A stretch of DNA of 64,000 nucleotides. It comes from Telopea speciosissima (taxonomy: Eukaryota > Streptophyta > Magnoliopsida > Proteales > Proteaceae). Positions 34,575 through 44,960 of this stretch are shown piece after piece (within the stretch, counting starts at the first letter, position 1; every line of letters starts with the position of its first letter). The DNA lies in NCBI RefSeq assembly GCF_018873765.1, contig NC_057925.1:49674010-49738009 (forward strand), written 5' to 3'. A program made the translations under genes and the position numbers. A model generated the notes under the pieces. The model was not told where the DNA came from. It did not search any database and saw only the letters and a list, made by a program, of their open reading frames with translations.

Positions 34575-35600
34575 TCCGCCGATATGGGCTAGCATTCTAA
34601 CGTTGAAGAGGATCCGAATCCAAAAAGATACACGAGGGTTAAACACAAGAGGCCTAAGACCTGCTGGTAGGGTGGGCTTTTTACATTCCCCACTTCTAAT
34701 AACTACGCCAGGTAGCCGTTTTCTTTAGGCATGGACTCCCAGTTTAATAATTGTTATCCACCACTAGTCCACAACCTTAAGAAGATAACTGCACTAAAAG
34801 TATAAAAAGAGCTCCTGGTCTTCGTACTCTCTTTAGTTTTTTTGGTAAAATGCTCTTCGTACTTCGAGAATGGTAGATGGATACTTTAATTCGAATCCTC
34901 AGATTCTACATTTTAATATGGTTTGCTTACAAAAGAGCATGATTATTATCGGAGGGGAATATGCAGTTATAGGAGAGGATCCGGTACCTATTGGTAGGCA
35001 AATAATGCAGAATCAGATCCCACCATAAATCTTCTGATCTGTTTTCATCCTCATCACAGTAACATGATAGAGGCAGTTTCCCTTCACCCACATGGAAAGA
35101 GGTTTTTTTTTTTTTGTGGTAAAGAAAGAGGTATCGTGAAGATATTTAGGCAGCATTTGGTATGCATTCTTGGAATGTATTTCAAATCAATTTTACATTA
35201 TCAAATGATAAAAATAATTGTTTTTATTACCTGAGAATGTGAAATCAACCTATAATGCATTCCAAAAATGCATACCAATACAGCCTTAATGTATTGAGAT
35301 GAAGGTATGGGTATTTTCAAAATTTTATCTTATTTTGTTCCTACATGACAAATTAAGTGATCTCTCCATCTGGTTTTGTGAAGGTGAATGATGGTGCTGC
35401 TCTTCCAATCGACAGTCAGATGGTAGTATCGGAATTATTATCCGTAATCATTTGGGGGACCAACTATATGCGTCCTCTGAGAGGGTAATCTTTTCTTCCA
35501 TCAGCATTGGAGAAGCATTAGCAATTAGAGAGGGTTACTTCAAGTAGTGGTTGTGGGTCTCTCTCATCTTCTAGTTGAATCGGACAACTTGAAGGTTACA
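34575..35600. other. Intergenic DNA
   Basis: Nothing identified beyond an inverted pair GGTATGCATTCTTGGAATG / CATTCCAAAAATGCATACC at about 35160-35275, probably a short MITE (about 120 bp). Confidence 0.45.
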
Positions 35601-35608
35601 TCTTCAAG

Positions 35609-38600
35609 TAGGGGTGTCAATCGGTCGGGTCTAGTCAGGCTTCACCAATTTTACAGGCTGCACCATGTCCGATTGTTTAGGCATTCAGGCTTGCCTTAGA
35701 CGGACATGGTACGGTTTGATTTTGGTCGATCGGTGTTCGGTCTTTAATCAGGGCAGCCTTATTCGAGGTAAACGTGTTACACCCGCACCCCGGATCATAA
35801 TTAATTATTATTTCTTCCCCGTGACGTGTGGTTATCACTGCCACGTATGCTGGTGAGCTGTTCTCGCTGGTGGTCAAACCCAGCTACAAAATTATTGACC
35901 ACAGTGCGGGTTTACCTGTGGAGGAAACTATTCGGGGTCACGGGGGACAAACCATGACAAGGAAATAGTAAGTTCTAGCCCTTAAGGTTATTTATTTACC
36001 CTTTCTCTTGATGCCCTCGAAGTACGGGTCAAGATTTGGACAGCCCGGGCTATTTTAGTTGAGTTGGGAATATTCCATTTGTGGGTTCCACTTATTTAAG
36101 GGAGCGTGTGATGGGCTTATAATCCCATGGTGGATGGACCCATCCCCAAGTGGGTTCTTTTCTATTTGAAACCTGTGGGCAGGCCCATTTAGTTAAGAGG
36201 CCCATTTGACTCTATTTGACCCATTTAACTTAGAGTACCCATTTAACTTGGGTGACCCATTTAACTTAAACTACCCATTTAGCCTAATGACCTATTTATC
36301 TTGGATCCACCCATTTAACTCTTGACCCATTTAACTTAAACTATCCATTTAGCTATTTGACCCATTTAACTTAGAGGATCCAAGGTCCATTTTCTTTAAA
36401 TAAGACAAAAGGGGGGGGAGAAGCATTCATTTCATTTCTTCTCCCATCTAACCTAAATCGTGGAGGAGAGAAAGAGGAGAGAAAGGAGAAAGAAGAAAGA
36501 AGAAAGAAGGAAGGAGAGAAGGAGAAAGAAGGGTGGAGAAACTTGGTTGGAGGTTGGAAGAGCACTTCTTGGAGCCTCAACATGGAGCCTTCTATATTGG
36601 GGGTAGGTAAGTCATTCAAACCCACATCTCTTCATCTATTTTGATTTTTGAGGTTTGGGAAATGGGAGAAATTCAACCTAGGGTTCTCTTGGAACCCAAG
36701 GAATCGATGGAACCTCTAAACCTAGACTATGGTGGAGTTATTTCACTCCATTACAAGCCCTAAGCCTAAGTAATCTCTTTCCATTTAAGAAATTTAAGGT
36801 TTCTACCATATTATGTCCTAATTTAGGTTCTCTTTGTTTTCTCTTAAATCCATGGGATTACATGGACCTAATGAGGTCTTAGAACCCTAATGGACCTAGG
36901 AGGAAGTTTTTTTGAAGCCTCCCTACCTTTAAACCCCTTGGAAAATGAATCCCTAGTGAGAAACCCTTCAATTTTCGGTTCTGCGGTATGTGGTTTTACA
37001 CTCGGATTCGTTTTAAACCACATCTGCATCCGACCTTGACTAAAACTATCCTAAGCCCCTGGTTAGCTAGGATTTACATGTGGTTTCGCACTGCAAGAAA
37101 CCACCCCGAAATTACCTCCCGAAAAGGCCCCTGTGAAGCTCGGATTTACACTCGGATTCGGCCAAACCACATCTCGCATCCGACCTTGACTAAAAGCGTC
37201 CCGGGCCCCTGGTTTTCTAGGATTTACACTCGGATTGTTTTCAAACCACATCTGCATCCGACCTTGACTAAAAGCGTCCGGGCCCCGGGTTTCCTAGGAT
37301 TTACATGTGTTGCGGAATTTGGGCATGAAACCACTCCTGCAACCACTCTACTTCTGAAACCTTATACTTAAATGATTTATGGGAGACCTTTTGGGGATCC
37401 GTCCCTTTACTTAATTAACCATATTTTCACTCTTTATTTAGGTTTAAAGTTTTCATCTTGTGACGTGTTACTTGATTTCGGCGACAACTCATAACATCGG
37501 GGCATAACACATATTGTGAGTGGGTTTGGTTGTTTGGGCTTGATATTATTATTGCATTGTATATTATGTCATCATTATAAATTATTAAGCATGCTTGCGC
37601 ATATTGCATATTTTTATATATGAATGTTATGATGTTGATTGGTAATGTTGTACCTTGATGGGTCTCGGTGCCGGTGGGTATCGTGTTGGAACCCCGAACA
37701 CTATATACATTTATGAAAAAATTATGTTGAATGTCATGTTGAATGTATGCGCCGCCGTGCTGGTAACGGAGCACTAAACCGGATGAAAAGTTGATGCGCC
37801 CGGATTACCTCTCGGGACGATAGGACTTGCATGTAGTGTGGCTAGGATTTTACACCCTTATGCTACGACCCTTACCAACAAGGGGTTTAGGTGTTGGGTA
37901 ATCGACATCGGATTCGTGGAGGTGGGAGAGGCCGATCATGGTAGTATTGGTTATCGGGGTCCGCCACTGAGTGGTCTTGGAGGCTTCGATCGGCGTAGGT
38001 CCCAGGTGACAATTGAGGTTTCATTGTGGCGATAAGTTAAGTGACCCACAATGTCTCCCGAGTTGTCACAGTAGCATATGCCATTGACTTAGTTGTGATG
38101 TTAGGTGGAAAATTTACTTAACATATGCATGCATCATTGGACTATGTGAATTGTGTGTTTGTGCATCCCCATCCCCTCACTGGCTCAGTGGAGAGCTAAC
38201 CCCCTCGTGTACACAATTTTTAGATTATGATGCAGGTACGGAGGAGCCGGAAGCTGTGTTAGAGGAACATGGCAACGGGTGTCCTTGTGACGATTGCGCC
38301 TACGGGCCGTGAGAATTCTAGGGACTTGTTCCCCTTTTGTTTATTTTAGGGCGTAGGCCCATGTATAAACATTTACTGTTATACCCTTGTTGATCATTAT
38401 TAGATGGTAATGAAAAATGGATTAACTACAGTATTTATCATCTAGGCTTTGATCATCTTGTAATTATTGATTTTATACGCTTCCGCAAAACTACTGATCA
38501 TTTGGAATGTAATATTTCCCTTTCCGCACTCTGATATTATATTGTTTTAATATTAGTTATGACTGTGCGTTGGGACACTGTGTCAGTGATCCTGGCAGCT

Positions 38601-39321
38601 TAGTAGGATGACAAACGTCGTCCTAGTCACCCCTTATAATGTATTTTATCCCTTGTTGGGATGGGGGCGTGACAAAACGGGCCTAAATCGGGTCCAAAAC
38701 GGGATAATGAGCCGTTTAACTCTAAACGATCTCTAAATGGTGTGGGTTTACTAATTGATATGCAACCAGAATTTTAAGTTCAAACCATCACACCGTTGGG
38801 CAGTCACGGTACACTTCAACTAAAAGTCAAATAAAGTTTATCCCAACTAAAATAGTAACACAATACTGAATAGAAGTATATCTAATAAAGTAAGTAGAGG
38901 GAAAAAAAATAGCAGCACAACACCGAATAGAAGGTACATCTAACTAAGTAAGTAAAGGAAAAAATTTGCAGCACAACACCGAAAGTAAGATCTAAAAATT
39001 AAAAAATAAGTCTCATTTCACCTATGTTAGTGTATCTAATCAATAAATGTCAAAGACCAACAAAGAGACAAACAAAAACAGAAAATTTGGAGGGAAGGGG
39101 AGGGGAAGTTTATAAGTTAAAAGGGTCGGGCTATAACCAGTCGGTCTAGGTTGAGCTTGGAATCGATCGGTCCAATCGGGCACCCAACAGGCTAGGACCC
39201 CACACCGAGACCTCCAGATTATTAAGCGTGTCGGGCTTAGTAATCGAGCTGGGCTGGGCTGGGCTTTAACCGTGCGGGCTCGGTCAGGCCTACCGGGCCG
39301 GGTCTGGAATTGACACCCCTA
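35609..39321. mobile_element. hAT-like element interrupted by a solo LTR
   Basis: Termini TAGGGGTGTCAATCGG and, inverted, ATTGACACCCCTA. Flanks TCTTCAAG (35601-35608) and TCTTCGAG (39322-39329) match at 7 of 8. Without the nested LTR the element is about 0.8 kb. Its own sequence repeats CGGTCGGGCT / GGCCGGGTC motifs near both ends, with an AT-rich middle around 38750-39100. No transposase was recognised. Confidence 0.8.
35775..38674. mobile_element. Solo LTR of 2.9 kb with perfect 5-bp target duplication
   Basis: Begins TGTTACACCCGCACCCC and ends GGGATGGGGGCGTGACA. AAACG flanks both sides (35770-35774, 38675-38679). No primer-binding site, polypurine tract or reverse transcriptase was seen. 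The LTR contains two internal repeat zones: TTTAACTTA/GACCCATTTA words at 36180-36375, and an about 80-150 bp unit (CACATCTGCATCCGACCTTG) at 36990-37320. The ends are of the Ty3-gypsy style. It sits inside the hAT-like element 35609-39321 and is therefore younger. Confidence 0.85.
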
Positions 39322-39329
39322 TCTTCGAG

Positions 39330-40003
39330 TGTTCCTCAACCTCTTCAATTAGGCTCCATCATTCAAGACATTTCCTAGCTTTCAGCTTTTTTCTACAGTC
39401 GTACCTTTCATCCTTTGCTTGGAAGGCCCTGTCTTTGACATGTAAGAGAGTTTGGTCGACCTCTCTTTCTCTCAAAAAAAAAAGGTTGATTCAATCCAGA
39501 ATATTAAACCATCTCAATTGCTTTAACCATTTATTATCAATACTTTTTTATTTTGGGTACAGGTCTTCCATATGGTCCATTTTGGAAGCTAAACTAAATG
39601 ATCCTAAAATTTGCAACATGACATATTAGATTGGGCCCAAATTTATGGATCCGTAAATCATATATCTCTTGCTAACATGTCAAGTTTCAGTCAAATCCAA
39701 GTTTGGCATGTGATTAAAAAAAAAGTTTGAAAAACCTAAACTATGGGAGAATGCTTTCGGAGTACATACACATATATTACATGCATGCCAATTACAAGCG
39801 TATATTCGATTCAATTAGGCTCTGAAGAAACTTTGTTATGGAAACACTATGAAGGAACTTGACAAGTGGCAAATCCGGACTAGATTAATTTCTCTCTATC
39901 TAGTGATGCAAATTGCCACATTATCTGTCCATGTGGCTAAAAATGCTGGATCATTAAGGAAGCCCTTCCAAACTAGGGAGGTGACTTTCCTTTTTGTTAG
40001 TAT
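39330..40003. other. Intergenic DNA
   Basis: AT-rich, no gene, no clear repeat ends. Confidence 0.4.
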
Positions 40004-40011
40004 GGAGACAT

Positions 40012-40251
40012 CATGGTTTGAGGTATTGGTATCGGGTTGCCAGATACAACTGATACTATAGGGTTTTAAAGGTGATCAATACCACATCGATGAAATGGTA
40101 TAAACAAGGGGTAAAATAGTCAAAAATATCGTTTTAAGTAAAATCAAAAGTAAACTTGTCCAATATTACTGATCTGTACCGATACTGTATCGATATCATA
40201 TTGGTTTTGAAAGTCCTGAAACCTGATCTAATATTGTGCACTATAACCGCG
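40012..40251. mobile_element. hAT-like MITE with perfect 8-bp duplication
   Basis: Left end CATGGTTTGAGGTATTGG; the inverted right end reads CGCGGTTATAGTGCAC. Flanked by GGAGACAT on both sides (40004-40011, 40252-40259). The body carries GATACTGTATCGATATC and related words. Same family as 15362-15603. Confidence 0.85.
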
Positions 40252-40259
40252 GGAGACAT

Positions 40260-41339
40260 TGAGCTTTCTCCATTATCGAAGGTCAATGTACTTACATAAT
40301 TGTTACACTAACATATAACACAATATGAGTAGGTGTACATACCCACGGACCAGGGTATTGACTTGACTTTACTAGTTCCATACCCAACCCTAGGAATGCA
40401 ACCAGACCGGGCTGAGCTGAGTTTCCCTACCCCTTACTTAGTAAATTAGCGTATTATACGCGTATTATTCGTGGTTACTAGTTTATGATAGATGTAAATT
40501 TAATCAGAGGCTACAATTGGTATTTACACGGGCTAATTAGCCTAATTACGCTATTAACATGCTTTAGCTAAATGGTTCCAAATTTGGGAACTATATATTC
40601 CTTTCAACAATATATAATAATAATAATATATTCTTAAGAATATAAATAATCAAATATCAATTTCCTTGAAGAAACAAATACTTAAAAAGGAAATATCAAT
40701 TCCTAAGCATACAAATAAATACAAATTTCCTTATCAAAAAAATAAAAAAAAAATAAAAATTCTATCCTTCCATATCTTCTTTTTTTTTGTTGGTAGGATA
40801 TCCTTCCGTATCACCAACACCAAATAAATGCCTTTAAACGGTATCTATCTGTTCTAGTTTCAATCGATTCCTAATTGGTCTTTCGATTTTAGAATCATTG
40901 GAAAACCCATCACAGAACCATCTCATCTTATTTATTAATCGGTTTGAAAATAAGAATCAGAACCGTTCCATAAATGAGATGGTCTAATTTCAAATTTTAA
41001 GTTAGCATTTCGGTTATAGTTAGTCATCAGGAACAACCGCCCTGTCGAACCGTATATGAGGCCCCGAAGGAGTGGACTTTAACAAAAAAAAAATGGAATA
41101 GGTTTATATCTATATTGCACAGCTGTCCATCTGAACTCAAGCGCTCACCCGTCCACTGAGAGTCTATAGTCTTTGTACCAATAGGTACGAGAGACACGCT
41201 CACAAATAACGGATTGGTTTTGATACGGTTCCCAGTTCCAATCCAAAATTGACACACTTATTAGGGGCATCAGCATGGATAAACCTTTTGTTTCATGGGA
41301 GTAGGATGGAAATTTTGTATGTTTTGTGCACAGGCAAAT
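40260..41339. other. Intergenic DNA
   Basis: AT-rich sequence, with an iterated TCTGTTC/GATTCT region at 40850-40990 and a decayed dispersed-repeat fragment (GGGGCATCAGCATGGATAAA) at 41262-41335. No gene recognised. Confidence 0.4.
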
Positions 41340-42260
41340 GTAAGGGTGTCAAAATCAAATTGAAACCGTTTACTGAAATCCGGTTGAACCGTTTTAATAA
41401 AAACTATGAAATAGTTTAAGAAATGGTTCGATTATGGTTTTAAAATTAAGATCTTTTAATTAAACGGTTTAAATCGGTCTAGACCATATAATCGTAATAG
41501 ACCGTTTAATACTCTTAGATGTACATAAATTAAGGGTGTCAAAACCAAACCGAAATCGAACCAAACCGTTTAAACCAAAATCGGCAGTCCGTTTAGTTAA
41601 ATGGTCTGGTATGGTTTTAGAAATGACATCATTTATTTAATCGGTTTGGTTCGATTTAGACCGATTAATTCAATGATTTCAAACCGTATAATTCAATTAA
41701 AACCGATTATAACCAAACCGTCTAACTGTTTAAAAACCTACCAACTTTTTTTTTATTTTATAAACAAAAAATCAAAACCTAGTGAGTAGCAACTACTAAG
41801 TAGTCACGTTTCTTCATTAATGATTTTCTTTCTCAAAAAATAAATAAATAATAACTTAGTAAGTAATAAGTAATAACTAGTATTAGTAAATAGAGTAGTA
41901 AATGTGTATAGAACCGTCTAACCGAAATCGTGTAAAATCATATAGAACCATTTAATCGAAACCATTTAAAAACCGTTTAACCAAAATCGTTTACTAAACG
42001 GTTCAGGTATTGATTATGAGCCCGTTTAATTAAATGGTCTGGTTACAGTTTCTACCCCCAAGCAATCAAAACGAATTGAACCGAACCGTTTAATCAAAAC
42101 CGGACCGTTTAACCCCCTTAACATAAATATACCAAACTGAAACTGAACCAAATGGTTTAAACTGAAACCGTTTAGTAAATGATTCGATTATGATTTCAAA
42201 ATTGAGACCATTTAATTAAACTGTTTAACTAAAATCAGACCGTTTAATACGCTTAGGCAT
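41340..42260. repeat. Dense AAACGGTTT iterated array, hAT-like
   Basis: Starts TAAGGGTGTCAAAATC (about 41342), restarts at 41532 with TAAGGGTGTCAAAACC, and has right-end-like ACCCCCTTA near 42120 and ACGCTTAGG near 42250. The body is filled with AAACGGTTT / AACCGTTTAA on both strands, interrupted by an AT-rich piece at 41740-41900. Two or three nested or tandem copies are likely. AAACGG is the hexamer bound by Ac transposase in maize. Confidence 0.6.
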
Positions 42261-42852
42261 TGTGGCTATGTTTGGATATAAAAAAATTTAAACCGGACCG
42301 TTTCCTTAGATTTTTTTTCCCTGATATTAAGAAAAAATAAAAAATAGACCTTGAGAAGGGAGAGAGATACATATAGCATTGAAATTTTTTTTTGGGTGAA
42401 AAATACACCATTGAATTTGACGGGCTACATAACGGTTTCCTATACATAGAGAGCAGAGATGTCATTTCAATGTGAAGTGAAGACGAGAACCTTTTCGGCT
42501 TTTCCCAAACCGATATATTTGAGAACTGGCCGAAACCTTTATTATGGTAGCGTGAATACAAACTATTATGTCGGGAAATATTAAACGTTATAGGGGAGAG
42601 TGGGAGACAGTAGGGAATGTTTCGAATGTTGGCGGGGAACATAGAATCTGTGACATTGCTTTTTTCAAAAACAGGAAATGGGCATTAATTCTTGTTTAAT
42701 TAAGGAATAAATGATTTAAATTTAAAAAGCGCAATATTCCGTCATCAATTTCTCGGATAAATAGGGGAACCGAGCAGGAACTACCGAAGTTAAAAAGACT
42801 TAAAGCAGAAAGAACGAAAACGTTAGTGGCGAAGGTGGGAAAGAGGGCATCG
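42261..42852 (+). other. Upstream region of BMT5-like copy 1
   Basis: A TATA-like GATAAATAG lies at about 42754, 100 bp before the start codon. Shared leader words with the intact copy (GGAACTACCGAAGT, about 42777) show that the duplication included the promoter-proximal region. Confidence 0.5.
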
Positions 42853-43900
42853 ATGGCTGAAGAAATAGGATGGTTAAAACACTATGCTTCCTGTCATCAA
42901 ATCCTCTTAATCGGAGAAGGAGATTTCTCCTTTGCATTGTGCTTGGCTCAGTCATTTGGTTCTGCCTCTAACATCGTTGCCACCTCCCTTGATTCTTATG
43001 GTTTGTATTCTCTTCTCTTTTTGCTGGTTATTCCATCTTTGTCTTAGTATTTGTTCTTCTCTGTTTTTGAAAGTTAGAACTACTGTATTACTATTGTTTG
43101 TCAGTAGTCAATACTTTATTCCTAGGGTTTACTCATTGCCAATACTTATTGTGTGTTTTTTGTTTTTTTCTTCTTCTTCTTCCTTTCTATCTGAATCTGA
43201 ATGTTTAACGTGTTTTTATTAATATTTGTTTTGAGGTGTGAAACGTTTATGGGTTCTTGGAAAAATAGAATATCTTAAAACAACATGTTTTTGGTCGTTT
43301 ACTCTTTTCCTGAGTTTTCTCTTCAAACAGATTCTGTAATCAGAAAGTACAAGAAAGCAAAATCGAATTTGCAAAAGTTAGAGGAACTGGGAGCAGACCT
43401 TCTGCACAAAGTAGATGCAACCAAGATGAAACTTCACACAGACCTGAAAATGCGGAAATTTGATCGGATTATCTTTAACTTCCTCATGCAGGCTTTCATG
43501 GAAAAGAAGATCATCTCCATATAATCAAGTAAGGAAGCTTCATTTATAACTCTCATTTGTTCATTCCATAATTAATTTTAAACTTGATAATGAACTAAGT
43601 GATTTATACAGGATGCACAAGCGTTTGATCCTTGGATTTTTCAAGAATGCAAGGATTATGCTGCGGCCCTATGGTGAGATTCATGTCAATCACAAAACTA
43701 CTGGTCCATTTTCCCGTTGGAATCTTAAAGAACTTGCTAGCTCGCATTTGTTAGAATTGATTGAGTGTGATGAGTTCAAGATAGATGATTATCCTGGTTA
43801 TAACAGTAAGAGAGGAGATGGACCAAGATGTGATGAACCTTTCCCTTTAGGGAAATGCAGTACCTTCAAGTTCATCATCTCCCACAATAGGAAGAAAGAA

Positions 43901-44400
43901 ACTTTGGGTGTGATGGATCTAGGTGGTTATAATAGGAGGAGAGAAACTTTGCCCCAAATTCAAGAGATGCCGCTTCAGAATCCTCATTGTGGGAGAAGAG
44001 AAACTTTGGGTGTGATGGACCTGGGTGATTATAATAGGAGGAGAGAAACTTTGCCCCCAATTCAAGGGATGCTGCTTCAGAATCCTCATTGTGGGAGAAG
44101 AGAAGCTTTGGGTGTGATGGACCTTCGTGGTTATAATAGGAGACAAACTTTGCCCCAAATTCAAGGGATGCCGCTTCAGAATCCTCATTGTGGGAGAAGA
44201 GAAACTTTGAGTGTGATGGACCTTCGTGGTTATAATAGGAGGAGAGAAACTTTGCCCCAACTTCAAGGGATGCCGCTTCAAAATCCTCATTGTGGGAGAA
44301 GAGAAACTTTGGGTGTGATGGACCTAGGTGGTTATAATAGGAGGAGAGAAACTTTGCCCCAAATTCAAGAGATTCCGCTTCACAATCCTCGTTATGCTTT
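43901..44400 (+). repeat. Coding minisatellite, five 34-residue units
   Basis: Units start at 43901, 44003, 44105, 44204 and 44306, 102 bp apart (99 bp once). Each encodes a variant of TLGVMDLGGYNRRRETLPQ followed by IQEMPLQNPHCGRRE. The intact gene has a single, more diverged equivalent (TMGVMGGLGG ... LPQIQEMPLQ). All unit lengths are multiples of three. Confidence 0.92.
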
Positions 44401-44483
44401 GCATTTGCATCCGGTTAGCTATCCTCGAACATATTTCATTTCTAATATGCAAGAGATCCCGCATTGTATTGGTGGACCATTGA

Positions 44484-44693
44484 CACGGTTTCAAGAATCG
44501 AGAATTGGATCGATAGATCGACTGATTCGGACTGGAATTGACTGTGACCGATCCCCATTCTGGCCGATTCGATATGACCGATTCATGGACCAAACTCCTA
44601 GAATCGTCGAGTTCAGATTTGAGGGCTGATTCTAAAGTTTTTCGGGACTGATTCCGGCGGACAGATCCGATCTCCGATGTTTTTTGGACCTTG
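44484..44693. mobile_element. hAT-like MITE inserted in BMT5-like copy 1
   Basis: Ends CACGGTTTCAAGAATCGAG and, inverted, CAAGGTCCAAAAAACATCGG. Flanked by ACCATTGA on both sides (44476-44483, 44694-44701). The intact gene shows a single ACCATTGATGATC at the matching place, giving an empty site. The body repeats GATCGA / GACCGATTC words. Confidence 0.92.
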
Positions 44694-44960
44694 ACCATTG
44701 ATGATCATGATGCAAAATGAATTCGAGAGAATATTTGATGGGTTTTTTGGGTAAGGCTAATGCCATGTTCCAGAATTAATTATGATTTTGCACAAGTGGG
44801 AAGGTTTTGAGAGTTAACATGTCTGGTCTGGATCACCAAGTAGGACTGTGAATGGTTTCTTACCATATCTTTTGAAGTATACTTCATTTGAGTAAGTTGG
44901 CCCTGACCTCTACGGGCCAAAATGTGATTTCTTGTTTCTTTTTGAGGCGTAGTAATTTAT

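Larger units (their letters stand above)
42853..44960 (+). pseudogene. BMT5-like (DUF2431) methyltransferase, disrupted copy 1
   Basis: Exons 42853-43000, 43331-43528 and from 43612 align with the intact gene at 52197-57238. Exon 1 has IGEGDFSFALCLAQSFG, exon 2 KVDATKMKLHTDLK, exon 3 MLRPYGEIHVNHKTTGPF and DGPRCDEPFPLGKC. Three defects: exon 2 is one base shorter than in the intact copy, losing a C in the FNFPHAG codons near 43483; exon 3 is interrupted by a hAT-like MITE (44484-44693); the remaining C-terminal region (about 44702-44960) has several further deletions. The frame in exon 3 is otherwise open, with an expanded internal repeat. The single-base loss could be an assembly error, but the insertion is certain. 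The family methylates 25S rRNA uridine in yeast. Confidence 0.85.

Noticed and set aside
36988-37371. 127-codon frame with internal repeats
   Set aside because: It lies wholly within the 2.9-kb solo LTR and its repeats are DNA-level repeats of the LTR.
43875-44290. Minus-strand repeat-containing frames
   Set aside because: Shadows of the coding minisatellite of BMT5-like copy 1, whose plus-strand frame matches a known family.
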